64,000 nucleotides of DNA, taken from assembly GCA_015057705.1 (NCBI GenBank), contig SVDU01000008.1:95574-159573 (forward strand), in the 5' to 3' direction. Positions 33,319 through 43,026 of the stretch are shown piece by piece. This stretch comes from Paenibacillaceae bacterium (GTDB lineage Bacteria > Bacillota > Clostridia > Lachnospirales > Lachnospiraceae). A program made the position numbers and the translations under genes. The notes below the pieces were generated by a model, which was given only the letters and a program-made list of their open reading frames with translations, was not told where the DNA came from and searched no databases. Within the stretch, counting starts at the first letter, position 1. Every line of letters begins with the position of its first letter.

Positions 33319-34830
33319 ATGGGAGAAGTAAAAACATTAAAGTATTTTGTAAACGGTCAGTGGAAGGAATCTAAAACAACGAAGTATACAGATGCCTTTG
33401 ACCCAAGCACTGGTGAAGTGATTGCAAAAGTACCATGCTGTACTCCAGATGAAGTGGAAGAGGCTGTAGCAGCAGCGAAAGCAGCATTTCCATCCTGGTC
33501 CGCAACTCCGGTTATTAAAAGAGTTCAGATTCTTTATAAGCTGAGAGATTTACTGATCGAGCATATGGATGAACTGACCATGCTGGTAGCAAAAGAAAAC
33601 GGTAAGAACTGGGAAGAAGCTCAGGGTGATGTGCTGAAAGCAAAAGAAGGAACCGAGCAGGCCATCAGCGCTCCGTCACTGATGATGGGAGAGAGCTTAA
33701 TGGACGCTTCCAGCGGATTTGACACAGTATTATATCGTATGCCTCTGGGCGTATTTGCAGGTATCGTGCCATTTAACTTCCCGGCTATGATTCCAATGGG
33801 CTGGATGACTCCTATGTGTATCGCATGTGGTAACACCATCGTATTAAAAGCGGCTTCCTTTACTCCTCAGTCCAGCATGCGTATTGCTGAGCTGTACAAA
33901 GAAGCAGGACTTCCAGACGGCGTAATTAATATCGTTACCTGCACCAGAAACGAAGCAGAGATACTTCTTACACACGACGATGTTAAGGGAATTACCTTTG
34001 TAGGTTCCACATCTGTTGGAAAGCATATTTATTCCACAGCTGCAGCAACAGGAAAGAGAGTTCAGGCTCTTTGTGAAGCCAAGAACCACGCTCTTGTATT
34101 AAAAGATGCTCCTGTTAAACGTGTGGCAGCAGGTATCATCAACTCCACATTTGGCTGTGCTGGTGAAAGATGTATGGCTCTTCCGGTAGTAGTTGTTCAG
34201 GAAGAAATTGCTGATGCACTTGTAGCAGAAATCGTAGCACAAGCGAAAAAATTAAAAGTAGGACCGGCTTATGACAAGACCACAAATCTTGGACCGGTTA
34301 TCAATCAGGCACACAAGGATTCCGTTGTAAAATGGATCGAGACAGGAATTGCAGAAGGTGCCAAGGTGGTACTGGACGGCCGCGATGTCGTAGTAGAAGG
34401 ATTTGAAAACGGATTCTACTTAGGGCCAACAATTCTTGACCATGTTACTCCTGAGATGAGCGTAGGCGAAAGAGAGATCTTTGGACCGGTACTGTGCATT
34501 AAGAGAGTTAAGAACTTTGAAGAAGGACTTGCAGTTATGAATGCCAATCCATTTGCCAACGGTTCTGTTATCTTTACACAGAACGGACGCTATGCAAGAG
34601 AGTTTGCAAGACATACAGACGGCGGTATGATCGGTATCAACGTAGGAATTCCGGTTCCGGTTGGTATGTTCCCATTCAACGGCAATAAGCTGTCATTCAT
34701 CGGAGATCTTCACTGCTTAGGAAAAGATGGTTTCAGATTCTATACAGAAAATAAAGTTGTTACCACCAGATGGTTCGACGAAGAAACCGGAGAGTCCACA
34801 GCTGTTAACACCTGGGATGGAACAATCTAA
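33319..34830 (+). CDS. iolA: Methylmalonate-semialdehyde/malonate-semialdehyde dehydrogenase
   Basis: 503 residues; ATG 33319 preferred because AAAGGA directly touches the ATG at 33307. NAD-dependent aldehyde dehydrogenase with catalytic Cys in FGCAGERCMALP and cofactor region GSTSVGKHIY. In the cluster it turns the semialdehyde from the IolJ step into acetyl-CoA. Its mRNA ends in a hairpin that also looks like a LacI site. Confidence 0.92.
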   Translation: MGEVKTLKYFVNGQWKESKTTKYTDAFDPSTGEVIAKVPCCTPDEVEEAVAAAKAAFPSWSATPVIKRVQILYKLRDLLIEHMDELTMLVAKENGKNWEEAQGDVLKAKEGTEQAISAPSLMMGESLMDASSGFDTVLYRMPLGVFAGIVPFNFPAMIPMGWMTPMCIACGNTIVLKAASFTPQSSMRIAELYKEAGLPDGVINIVTCTRNEAEILLTHDDVKGITFVGSTSVGKHIYSTAAATGKRVQALCEAKNHALVLKDAPVKRVAAGIINSTFGCAGERCMALPVVVVQEEIADALVAEIVAQAKKLKVGPAYDKTTNLGPVINQAHKDSVVKWIETGIAEGAKVVLDGRDVVVEGFENGFYLGPTILDHVTPEMSVGEREIFGPVLCIKRVKNFEEGLAVMNANPFANGSVIFTQNGRYAREFARHTDGGMIGINVGIPVPVGMFPFNGNKLSFIGDLHCLGKDGFRFYTENKVVTTRWFDEETGESTAVNTWDGTI

Positions 34831-34848
34831 AATTTGTTTTTATTGAAA

Positions 34849-34880
34849 AAATAGCACGCATACACTTGCGTGCTATTTTT
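34849..34880 (+). terminator. iolA terminator containing GCACGC/GCGTGC arms
   Basis: AAATAGCACGCA (34849-34860) pairs with TGCGTGCTATTTT after a TACACT loop, then T. The arms AGCACGCA/TGCGTGCT have the same core as the site over the iolC promoter, so the DNA may also be an operator for the LacI regulator just downstream. Confidence 0.85.
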
Positions 34881-34926
34881 ATGTGTGATATGATTGGTGA
34901 AGTGAATTGCTTAAAGGAGAAAACAG

Positions 34927-35946
34927 ATGGCGGGAACGATTCGGGAAATAGCAGAGCGGGCAGGTGTGTCCAGAGGTACTGTTGACCGCGCGTTAAATAA
35001 ACGGGGGCGGATTGACAAGGAAGTGGAAGAGCGGATCTTTCAGATTGCAGACGAAATCGGTTACGTGTCGAAAAAAGAAAAGACGGCAGTAAAAAAGGAA
35101 TCGGTTAAAATCGGCATTGTAACCCAGCTGGCTAAATCGTCATTTATGATTCCCATCAGAAAAGGGTTAGAAGATGCACAAAAGGAATTGAAAAAAAGAG
35201 GAATTGTCTTTGTAATGGAAGAGTGTGTAACTGTAAGCGAGGAAGAGCAGCTTGCAGCCATTGAAAGACTGGAAAAAAACAAGGTGTCAGGCATTGCAAT
35301 CATGCCTGTGGAGTGCGATAAAATCAGGGATAAAATCAATTCCCTGATTGAGCAGGGGATCTCGGTAGTGACTTTTAATACGGATATTGTAGGGACAAAA
35401 CGAAGCTGTTTTGTAGGCCAGGACAACAAACGAAGCGGACGCACGGCGGCTGGGCTTATGGGAATGCTCACCGGCGGACAGGGAAAGATTCTTGCTATTA
35501 CAGGATATTTTGGGAATAGTGTTAACAGTATGCGTGTAGATGGGTTTGTAGATGAGATAAAGAGGACATTTCCGGGGCTTGAACTTGTGGGAGTACAAAG
35601 CAGCTTTGACGAAAAGGAAGAGGTGGAAAAAATTCTTGTCAACACCCTGACTGCTTATCCGGATCTTCAGGGTGCGGTGATATTCTCAGGAGGCCAGGGG
35701 GGCGTAAAAAAGGCGTTTGAAGAGCTAAAGCTGGATAAAAAGCCCCATATTATTATCTATGATCTGACCACAGGAAATATCAAAGCTCTGGAAGAAGGAA
35801 TAGCGGATTTTCTCATTGACCAGAACGGTTATACACAAGGGTACCGTGCCCTGTTCATCCTTACGGATATCATGCAGTCGGGGAGCAGAAAAGAGCAGGA
35901 ATTTTTTTACACGGATATTATTATTAAAACAAAATACAATATTTAA
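34927..35946 (+). CDS. LacI-family regulator
   Basis: 339 residues. N-terminal HTH (TIREIAERAGVSRGTVDRAL, then ADEIGYVSKK) and a periplasmic-binding-like sensor. It sits between iolA and iolC with its own terminator-bounded unit. Likely represses the iolC promoter through the GCACGC palindrome. It coexists with the DeoR regulator, giving two sugar-responsive inputs to the cluster. Confidence 0.9.
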   Translation: MAGTIREIAERAGVSRGTVDRALNKRGRIDKEVEERIFQIADEIGYVSKKEKTAVKKESVKIGIVTQLAKSSFMIPIRKGLEDAQKELKKRGIVFVMEECVTVSEEEQLAAIERLEKNKVSGIAIMPVECDKIRDKINSLIEQGISVVTFNTDIVGTKRSCFVGQDNKRSGRTAAGLMGMLTGGQGKILAITGYFGNSVNSMRVDGFVDEIKRTFPGLELVGVQSSFDEKEEVEKILVNTLTAYPDLQGAVIFSGGQGGVKKAFEELKLDKKPHIIIYDLTTGNIKALEEGIADFLIDQNGYTQGYRALFILTDIMQSGSRKEQEFFYTDIIIKTKYNI

Positions 35947-35957
35947 AATCACCATGG

Positions 35958-36001
35958 AATCAGGAGTCTGTTCAGGATAAAAACAGGTCCTGATTTTTTT
36001 T
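35958..36001 (+). terminator. Terminator after lacI gene
   Basis: AATCAGGA (35958-35965) with TCCTGATT (35988-35995), inner CTGT/ACAG pairing, then eight T. Confidence 0.9.
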
Positions 36002-36020
36002 ATTAACTAATCGAAATCAC

Positions 36021-36049
36021 TTGCACGCGGACTGCGTGCGTGGTATAAT
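36021..36049 (+). promoter_or_regulatory. iolC promoter
   Basis: TTGCAC (36021-36026), 17-bp spacer, TATAAT (36044-36049) with TG one base before it (extended -10). Confidence 0.8.
36023..36039 (+). promoter_or_regulatory. LacI-type operator over iolC promoter
   Basis: GCACGC (36023-36028) and GCGTGC (36034-36039) with a 5-base centre, overlapping the -35 and spacer where a bound repressor would block polymerase. A further GCACGC lies at 36075-36080, downstream. Confidence 0.65.
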
Positions 36050-36103
36050 GTAAGCACATGAGATGAGCGAAAAAGCACGCAAACAGATGGGAGAGGTGTA
36101 ACG

Positions 36104-37138
36104 ATGGAATATATAAAATTTAACGAAGCCAGAGAGCTTGATTTAATACTTCTTGGCAGAGTGGCCATTGATTTTAACCCTGCTTATAATGAGCAGGTGA
36201 AGGAAGAGTTTAAGCCGCTTAAGAAGGTTCACATGTTTGAAAAATTTGTAGGCGGTTCTCCTGCCAACATTGCCGTAGGCGTGACAAGACATGGTATGAA
36301 AGCTGGATTTATCGGAAAAGTATCAGATGACCAGTTCGGCGAATTTGTGGTGGATTATTTTAATGAACAGGGAATTGATACCTCCCACATTACAAAATGT
36401 AAAAACGGAGAAAAACTGGGACTTACTTTTACAGAGATGCTGTCCTCCAGCGAAAGCAGCATTCTGATGTATAGAAACTGCATTGCTGATTTACAGCTGA
36501 GTGTGGAAGACATCGATGAAGAATACATTAAAAAGGCAAAAGCAATTTTAATTTCAGGCACTGCACTTGCCGAAAGCCCATCAAGAGAAGCGGCTCTTAA
36601 GGCTGTAATGCTGGCTAAGAGAAACGATGTAAGAATTATATTTGACATTGATTACAGGGCATATAACTGGAAAAATACAGATGAGTTATCCATTTACTAC
36701 TCAACTGTTGCAAAAGAAGCGGATATTATTATGGGATCAAGAGAAGAATTTGATCTGACAGAAAAGCTGATTAAACCTGGTATGACAGATGAAGAAAGTG
36801 CCGCCTTATGGCAGGGATATCATGCAGCAATCGTGGTGATTAAGCATGGTATGAAGGGGTCTACCGCATATACCCGTGATGGTCAGTCATTTTCCATTAA
36901 GCCGTTCCCGGTAGAGGCAAGAAAAGGCTTTGGAGGCGGAGACGGATATGGTTCCGGTTTCTTATATGGTCTGTATGAGGGCTGGGATATTATTGACTGC
37001 CTGGAATTTGGTTCTGCAGAAGCGTCCATGATGGTAAAGAGCAATAACTGCTCGGATTCTCTTCCCGCACCAGAGGAAGTGCATGCATTTATAAAAGAGG
37101 AAAAGGAAAAATTCGGTGAGATGATCGCCCGTGTATAA
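36104..37138 (+). CDS. iolC: 5-dehydro-2-deoxygluconokinase
   Basis: 344 residues, PfkB-type kinase. Phosphorylates 2-deoxy-5-keto-gluconate before the IolJ cleavage. Motifs: GRVAIDFNP, VGGSPANIAVG, and the catalytic loop GGGDGYGSGF, where the usual Ala of GAGD is Gly but the catalytic Asp is kept. GGGAGAGG precedes the ATG. First gene of the iolCDBEG unit. Confidence 0.93.
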   Translation: MEYIKFNEARELDLILLGRVAIDFNPAYNEQVKEEFKPLKKVHMFEKFVGGSPANIAVGVTRHGMKAGFIGKVSDDQFGEFVVDYFNEQGIDTSHITKCKNGEKLGLTFTEMLSSSESSILMYRNCIADLQLSVEDIDEEYIKKAKAILISGTALAESPSREAALKAVMLAKRNDVRIIFDIDYRAYNWKNTDELSIYYSTVAKEADIIMGSREEFDLTEKLIKPGMTDEESAALWQGYHAAIVVIKHGMKGSTAYTRDGQSFSIKPFPVEARKGFGGGDGYGSGFLYGLYEGWDIIDCLEFGSAEASMMVKSNNCSDSLPAPEEVHAFIKEEKEKFGEMIARV

Positions 37139-37159
37139 AAATATAAAGGAGAGCGGAAC

Positions 37160-39091
37160 ATGTCAAAAACAATAAGAATGACAACAGCACAGGCACTTGT
37201 AAAGTTCCTGGATAACCAGTATGTTTCAGTGGATGGAACAGAAATAAAGTTTGTTGAAGGCTTTTTTACAATCTTCGGCCATGGAATTGCAGTTGGTCTG
37301 GGAGAGGCACTGGACACGAATCCGGGACAGCTTCGGGTTCTTCAGGGAAGAAACGAGCAGGGTATGTGTCATACAGCCATTGCATTTGCCAAACAGAACC
37401 AGCGCAGAAGAATTATTCCCTGTGCTTCCTCAGTAGGACCTGGCGCTGCCAATATGGTGACAGCCTGTGCCACTGCTACCGTCAATAACATTCCGCTGCT
37501 GGTATTTCCTGCGGACACTTTCGCATCCAGACAGCCTGATCCGGTGCTTCAGCAGTTAGAGCAGAGCAGCAGCCTTGCGACAACTACCAATGATGCGTTT
37601 AAACCGGTATGCAAGTACTGGGACAGAATTACAAGACCTGAGATGATTATGAGCGCATTAATTAATGCCATGCGCGTGCTCACGGATCCGGCAGAGACGG
37701 GAGCGTGCTGTATTTCCCTCTGTCAGGATGTAGAAGGAGAATCCTTTGATTATCCGGAGTATTTCTTTAAGAAACGGGTTCATAAGATTACAAGACCTGT
37801 GGCAGTGGAAGAAGAACTGGAAGAGATTGCTGAAATCATTGCAGAAGCGAAGAAACCCATTGTGATTGTGGGCGGAGGAGTTCGTTACTCAGATGCAGGA
37901 GAAGTGGTAGAAAAATTCTGTGAAGAGTTTAAGATTCCCTTTGGAGAGAGCCAGGCTGGAAAGAGTGCCTGTAAATCAAGTCATCCGTACTGCCTTGGCG
38001 GTATCGGAGTGACCGGTACTTATGCCTCCAATGTCATTGCAAAGGATGCAGATGTGGTAATCGCCATAGGAACCAGACTGAGCGATTTTACTACCAGTTC
38101 CAAGTGGCTGTTTAAAAGAGAAAATGTGAAATTTGTTACCATAAATAATAGCAGATTCCATGCCTATAAGATGGATGCATCTATGGCAGTGGGAGACGCA
38201 AAAGTAACGGTAGAGGCACTGACAGAAAAACTGAGAGAAAAACAGTATGTATCCCAGTACCGGAATGAGATCACAGACGCAAAGAAAAAGTGGGATGAAG
38301 AGATGGTCCGCCTGGGCAGCATTGAGTATACAGGAGATGATTTCGAACCCATTATCAAAGCAAGAGATCCCAGAACGATACCGGAATTTGTCCGTCTGAC
38401 CAATGGTAAGATCACCCAGACCGCAGCACTGGCAGCCATCAGAAGAGTGATCGATGCAGATGCCACAATCATTACGGCAGGAGGTTCCCTTCCAAGCTGT
38501 ATGCAGCGTATGTGGACCACTGACAAGCGGGGCGGATATCACGCTGAGTATGGATATTCCTGTATGGGATATGAAGTGGCAGCAACCCTGGGCGTTAAAT
38601 TTGCAGAGCCGGAACATGAGGTTTACTGCGTAGTCGGCGATTCCAGTTTTCAGATGCTGCACAGTGAAATTATGACCATTATGCAGGAAAGACAAAAAGT
38701 CAATATCCTGATCTTTGATAACTGCGGCTTTGGCTGTATCAATAACCTGGAGATGAACCATGGAATTGGAAGTCTTGCAACTGAGTACCGCTATACAGAC
38801 GGGAAAAAACCAACCGGAGATTTAATCCCTGTTGACTATGCAAAGGTGGGAGAGGGTTATGGATTAAAGACTTATACCTGCCGTACCATTGCAGAACTGG
38901 AAGATGCATTAAATGATGCCAAGAGCCAGGAGAGAGCCTGCCTGTTTGACTTAAAGGTAATCCCAAAGACCATGTCCGACGGATATGAATCCTGGTGGAA
39001 TGTGGGACTTGCTGATACTTCAGAAAAGACCAGCGTAAACGAAGCGTTTGGAAGAGTCATGGAAGGCAGAAACGCAGCGAGAAAGTATTAA
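37160..39091 (+). CDS. iolD: 3D-(3,5/4)-trihydroxycyclohexane-1,2-dione acylhydrolase
   Basis: 643 residues. ThDP-dependent enzyme that opens the inositol ring after IolE. Motifs: GRNEQGMCHTAIAF near the N-terminus, VIAIGTRLSDF in the middle, and the ThDP/metal motif GDSSFQM ... DNCGFGCINN. AAAGGAGA precedes the ATG; the IolB start follows the stop by 31 bases. Confidence 0.95.
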   Translation: MSKTIRMTTAQALVKFLDNQYVSVDGTEIKFVEGFFTIFGHGIAVGLGEALDTNPGQLRVLQGRNEQGMCHTAIAFAKQNQRRRIIPCASSVGPGAANMVTACATATVNNIPLLVFPADTFASRQPDPVLQQLEQSSSLATTTNDAFKPVCKYWDRITRPEMIMSALINAMRVLTDPAETGACCISLCQDVEGESFDYPEYFFKKRVHKITRPVAVEEELEEIAEIIAEAKKPIVIVGGGVRYSDAGEVVEKFCEEFKIPFGESQAGKSACKSSHPYCLGGIGVTGTYASNVIAKDADVVIAIGTRLSDFTTSSKWLFKRENVKFVTINNSRFHAYKMDASMAVGDAKVTVEALTEKLREKQYVSQYRNEITDAKKKWDEEMVRLGSIEYTGDDFEPIIKARDPRTIPEFVRLTNGKITQTAALAAIRRVIDADATIITAGGSLPSCMQRMWTTDKRGGYHAEYGYSCMGYEVAATLGVKFAEPEHEVYCVVGDSSFQMLHSEIMTIMQERQKVNILIFDNCGFGCINNLEMNHGIGSLATEYRYTDGKKPTGDLIPVDYAKVGEGYGLKTYTCRTIAELEDALNDAKSQERACLFDLKVIPKTMSDGYESWWNVGLADTSEKTSVNEAFGRVMEGRNAARKY

Positions 39092-39122
39092 ACGGCCGGA
39101 CATGACCGGAAAGGAAGATAAT

Positions 39123-39908
39123 ATGAGTCAGGTATTCGGATATCCGGAATTTAATGAGTCCGGAGAAAAGATTTTAACAACTTATACTAATGAGTATAAG
39201 GAGATGAACATGGACATTCGTGTTTACCGCATGAAAGCCGGGGAAACCAGAACCTTTTTAAAAGAGGAAGAGGAAACAGCTGTGCTTCTTTTAAAGGGAA
39301 AGATCGTATACCGTGGCGGCAGTGTGGAGCAGGAAGCCTCAAGAATTGATGTTTTTACGGAGGGACCATGGTGCCTGCATGGTTGTGCAGGAACAGAGAT
39401 TTCCGTGGAAGCAAAAGAGGATTCAGAAATTTTAGTCCAGTCTGCAGAAAATAAAAGAACCTTTGAAGCAAAACTGTATCAGCCCGAAGATGCACCATGG
39501 AAGTATTCTTCTGTGGGCAAGTTTGGCAATGTGGCAAAACGGCGGGTGAATACGATTTTTGATATAGAGATCGCTCCTTACTCCAATATGGTTTTAGGAG
39601 AGGTTTTAAATGACCGGGGAAACTGGTCCGGTTATCTTCCTCACAGACATCCACAGCCGGAAACCTACTATTTCCTTTTTGACCACCCGGAAGGATTTGG
39701 TGCCAGCTTTGTAGGTGACCAGGTATTTAAAAGTACAGACGGAAGCTTTTCCGCAATTCCGGGAGGGGAGCTTCATCCCCAGGCAGTGGCTCCGGGATAC
39801 CAGATGTATACCTGTTGGATGATCCGCCATCTGGAGGGCAATCCGTGGAATCAGACTGACCGTAACGAAGATGAACGATACGTTTGGCTGCATGATGCGG
39901 AGTTTTAA
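39123..39908 (+). CDS. iolB: 5-deoxy-glucuronate isomerase
   Basis: 261 residues from ATG 39123, with AAAGGAAG upstream; the longer frame from 39048 would overlap iolD. Double-cupin enzyme that isomerises 5-deoxy-glucuronate to 2-deoxy-5-keto-gluconate; metal-binding His in PHRHPQPETYYF and GGELHPQAVAPG. Fits between IolD and IolC in the pathway. Confidence 0.93.
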   Translation: MSQVFGYPEFNESGEKILTTYTNEYKEMNMDIRVYRMKAGETRTFLKEEEETAVLLLKGKIVYRGGSVEQEASRIDVFTEGPWCLHGCAGTEISVEAKEDSEILVQSAENKRTFEAKLYQPEDAPWKYSSVGKFGNVAKRRVNTIFDIEIAPYSNMVLGEVLNDRGNWSGYLPHRHPQPETYYFLFDHPEGFGASFVGDQVFKSTDGSFSAIPGGELHPQAVAPGYQMYTCWMIRHLEGNPWNQTDRNEDERYVWLHDAEF

Positions 39909-39978
39909 ATAACACAGGGGTTAATCGCCGCGAAACCAGCGGTATAAAAATATGATAAGACAGGGAAGGGAAGCAAAA

Positions 39979-40878
39979 ATGTTAAACAAGGAGAAAGTTA
40001 AATTAGGAATTGCACCAATTGCATGGACAAACGATGATCTTCCGGATTTAGGTAAGGAGAATACCTTCGAGCAGTGTGTCAGCGAAATGGCACTTGCAGG
40101 ATTTACCGGTTCTGAAGTGGGTAATAAATACCCTAAAGATCCGGAGGTTTTAAAGAAGGCTCTGGAATTAAGAGGGGTTGAGATCTGCAATGCATGGTTT
40201 TCCACATTCTTAATCAGCAAGCCTTACGAAGAGACTGAGGCAGAGTTTGAGAAGCATGTAGCTTTCTTAGCTGCCATGGGCGCCAAGGTAGTGGGTGTTT
40301 CCGAGCAGAGCTACAGCACACAGGGAATTCAGGATCAGCCGGTTTTCGAAGGAAAGCATGAGATGGACGACAGAGAATGGGATCTTCTGTGCACAGGCTT
40401 AAACCGTCTTGGAAAGCTGTCCAAAGAAAAATACGGTGTGGCATTAACATTCCACCATCATATGGGAACTGTAGTTCAGTCAGCTGCTGAGACAGACCGC
40501 ATGATGGAACATACAGATCCGGAATACGTAAGCCTGCTTTTTGACAGCGGCCACTTTGCTTACTGCGGAGAGAATCCGGTTGAGATGGTAACAAAGCACA
40601 TCAAACGTATTAAACATGTTCATTTAAAAGATATTCGTCCGGAAGTAGTAAAACAGGTAAGAGAAGAAAAGATGAGCTTCTTAGCAGGCGTTCGGGCAGG
40701 CGCATTCACCATTCCAGGCGACGGTTGTGTAGAGTTTGAGCCAATCTTCAAGGTGCTGGAAGATGCAGCATATGAGGGATATATGGTAGTGGAAGCAGAG
40801 CAGGATCCGGCTAAGGCCAATCCGTTAGAATATGCAATCCGCGCAAGAAAGTTCATTGCTGAAAAAACAGGTCTTTAA
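39979..40878 (+). CDS. iolE: myo-inosose-2 dehydratase
   Basis: 299 residues from ATG 39979 (GGGAAGGGAAG upstream). TIM barrel of the xylose-isomerase type with [28 protein letters not shown] and HVHLKDI metal ligands. Dehydrates scyllo-inosose to the dione used by IolD. Confidence 0.95.
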   Translation: MLNKEKVKLGIAPIAWTNDDLPDLGKENTFEQCVSEMALAGFTGSEVGNKYPKDPEVLKKALELRGVEICNAWFSTFLISKPYEETEAEFEKHVAFLAAMGAKVVGVSEQSYSTQGIQDQPVFEGKHEMDDREWDLLCTGLNRLGKLSKEKYGVALTFHHHMGTVVQSAAETDRMMEHTDPEYVSLLFDSGHFAYCGENPVEMVTKHIKRIKHVHLKDIRPEVVKQVREEKMSFLAGVRAGAFTIPGDGCVEFEPIFKVLEDAAYEGYMVVEAEQDPAKANPLEYAIRARKFIAEKTGL

Positions 40879-40905
40879 TTTAAAGGATAAAAGGAGAAGA
40901 ATATT

Positions 40906-41919
40906 ATGGTAACCGTAGGAATTATCGGAGCAGGAAGAATCGGAAAGGTTCATACTGCAAGCATCTGCAATATCGTTAAGAATGCAACAATTAAGACAAT
41001 CGCTGACCCATTTATGAACGAAGAAACAGCAAACTGGGCAAAGAGCATGGGTGTATCCAATACAACCAAAGATTATAAAGAGATTCTGGCAGATCCGGAG
41101 ATTGACGCAGTTTTAATCTGCTCCTCTACAAACACTCATTCTCCGATTTCTGTAGAAGCAATTAAGGCTGGAAAGCATGTATTCTGCGAGAAACCAATTG
41201 ATCATGATGTAGAGAAGATTAAAGAAGTAATCGATGCATTAAAGGACAGTAAGGTAAAATATCAGGTAGGCTTTAACCGCCGCTTTGACCACAACTTTGA
41301 AGCAGTGAGAAATGCCGTTGCAGCAGGAAAAATTGGCGATCCCCATATCATCAAGGTTACCTCCAGAGACCCTGAGCCACCCAGCGCAGAATATGCAGCT
41401 GTATCCGGCGGTATGTTCCTTGATATGACCATTCATGATTTTGATATGGTACGTTACCTGGCTGGATGTGATGCAGAAGAGATCTATGTACAGTCTGCAG
41501 TTTTAGTTGATCCTGCCATTGGAGAAGCTGGCGATGTAGATACTGCTGTTATCACCATCAAGATGGAGAACGGCGCAATTGCAGTGATCGATAACTCCAG
41601 AAAAGCAGCTTACGGCTATGACCAGAGAGCAGAAGTATTTGGCTCTAAGGGTATGGTCGCAACCACCAATGACACAGAATCCAGTGCAGTTTTAAGCACA
41701 GCTGACGGTGTGACTGGCGAGAAACCTCTTTACTTCTTCTTAGAGCGTTATATGCAGTCCTTTGCAAAAGAAGTGAATTGCTTTATCCAGGCCATTGAGA
41801 ATGATACAGACACTCCTCTTGGCGTATTAGATGGTTTAAAACCGGTATTAATGGGAATCGCAGCAAAGAAATCTGTGAAAGAGCACAGACCGGTTAGAAT
41901 CTCCGAAATTACAATGTAA
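40906..41919 (+). CDS. iolG: Inositol 2-dehydrogenase
   Basis: 337 residues, Gfo/Idh/MocA family: Rossmann loop GIIGAGRIGKVH, catalytic CEKPID, and MFLDMTIHDFDMVRYL with the catalytic Asp-His pair. Oxidises myo-inositol to scyllo-inosose, the first pathway step. It ends the cluster and is followed by a strong terminator. No inositol transporter gene lies in the window. Confidence 0.95.
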   Translation: MVTVGIIGAGRIGKVHTASICNIVKNATIKTIADPFMNEETANWAKSMGVSNTTKDYKEILADPEIDAVLICSSTNTHSPISVEAIKAGKHVFCEKPIDHDVEKIKEVIDALKDSKVKYQVGFNRRFDHNFEAVRNAVAAGKIGDPHIIKVTSRDPEPPSAEYAAVSGGMFLDMTIHDFDMVRYLAGCDAEEIYVQSAVLVDPAIGEAGDVDTAVITIKMENGAIAVIDNSRKAAYGYDQRAEVFGSKGMVATTNDTESSAVLSTADGVTGEKPLYFFLERYMQSFAKEVNCFIQAIENDTDTPLGVLDGLKPVLMGIAAKKSVKEHRPVRISEITM

Positions 41920-41954
41920 GACAAAGGACCTGATATAGGATTAAATGTAAAACA

Positions 41955-42013
41955 CTGGTTATCTGTAAGGGCATATAGTGAGTTGTGCTGCTCTTACAGA
42001 TAACAGTTTTTTT
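41955..42013 (+). terminator. Terminator at end of iol operon
   Basis: GTTATCTGTAAG (41958-41969) pairs with CTTACAGATAAC over 12 bp, followed by seven T. Confidence 0.9.
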
Positions 42014-42081
42014 ATTTCGCCATATGTTTACATTCTGCATGAACTGCAGAGCTTCTTACTTTTTGGATTAACCATTATAAA

Positions 42082-42134
42082 TATATTGACAATATAACGT
42101 GCTGTGTTACAAATTTATATAAACAATATATTGT
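42082..42134 (+). promoter_or_regulatory. Pair of palindromes before the hydrolase remnant
   Basis: TATATTG-A-CAATATA (42082-42096, includes a TTGACA) and ACAATATATTGT (42123-42134) share the same core. Paired palindromes like these are common as TetR-type operators, but no regulator gene is nearby. Confidence 0.4.
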
Positions 42135-42155
42135 CTAATTATAAAATGGCTAAGA

Positions 42156-42766
42156 ATGAAAAGGGAGCGCAGGCAGTTGAAAAACAAATACAATCGATCA
42201 ATTTTCTTTGAGGAGTATGTACATATCAACGGAATTGACCATTATTTACTTCATTCAGGAACAAAGTACAGTAATCCATTAATGCTGTTTTTACATGGCG
42301 GTCCTGGCTTTGCAGAATCAACACTTTCCTATATTTTTCAAAAACAGTGGGAGGAAATTTACACAGTAGTCCACTGGGATCAGGCAGATATCATTTAGCT
42401 GCTACAGGTAATTTTTCTTTCATGCTCGCATTCATGAGAAGTCCAACTTTCAAATTATCAGATATTACTGCCTTGATGAAAATGGATAAGCCAAATAAAG
42501 AGATGATCAATTATTGGTGTAAATTTGACTTAAGATCAGAATCAGAAGAATATAAAACACCAATCTATTATATTTTAGGTGAAAATGATTGGCAAACCCC
42601 GTATATTATTTCTGAAGAGTATTTTAAAACAATCAATGCACCGCGCAAAAAACTATATTTGATACCTGATGCTGGGCATATGGCAATGATGGATCAGCCG
42701 AACTTATTCTTTGATACCCTGGCAGAAATTCGTAATGAAGAAGGCAGAATATCTACTATAGAATGA
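42156..42766 (+). pseudogene. Alpha/beta hydrolase remnant (internal deletion, frameshift)
   Basis: The N-terminal part (from 42156) gives LMLFLHGGPGFAES and VVHWDQ, as in proline-iminopeptidase-type hydrolases, then stops at 42396-42398. The C-terminal part continues in a different frame to 42766 (ILGENDWQTPYIISEEYF, IPDAGHMAMMDQP with the catalytic Asp and His). The region with the GxSxG nucleophile, roughly 130-150 residues, is missing between them. The break lies near 42393-42405. Two ORFs are therefore one dead gene. Sequencing error could explain the frame but not the missing middle. Confidence 0.8.
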
Positions 42767-42802
42767 TGGAATACCGGGAGTTCGTTTCCCTATCGATATA
42801 GA

Positions 42803-42831
42803 GTCATAGGGTTGAAATCCTGTGGCTTTTT
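42803..42831 (+). terminator. Terminator after hydrolase remnant
   Basis: GTCATAGG with CCTGTGGC (with G-T pairs) around GTTGAAAT, followed by five T. Confidence 0.65.
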
Positions 42832-43026
42832 CTGTGTGGGACTGGCATTAGTCTGACTGGCAAATGCTAAGTCATGGGTATATCCGATGTTTAAACCTTA
42901 AAGTACAAAAAGTGCATAGTAACCAGCTAAGAAAAAGCAATTTCTGCGCTGACGTTTCCGTTCAAACATGTTAAATTAATAGCATATTTTATTAGATATA
43001 GTTCATTACAGAAAAGAGGAGTTGTC

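Noticed and set aside
42156..42766. Two separate small genes
   Set aside because: They are the two ends of one alpha/beta hydrolase with a deleted middle and shifted frame.
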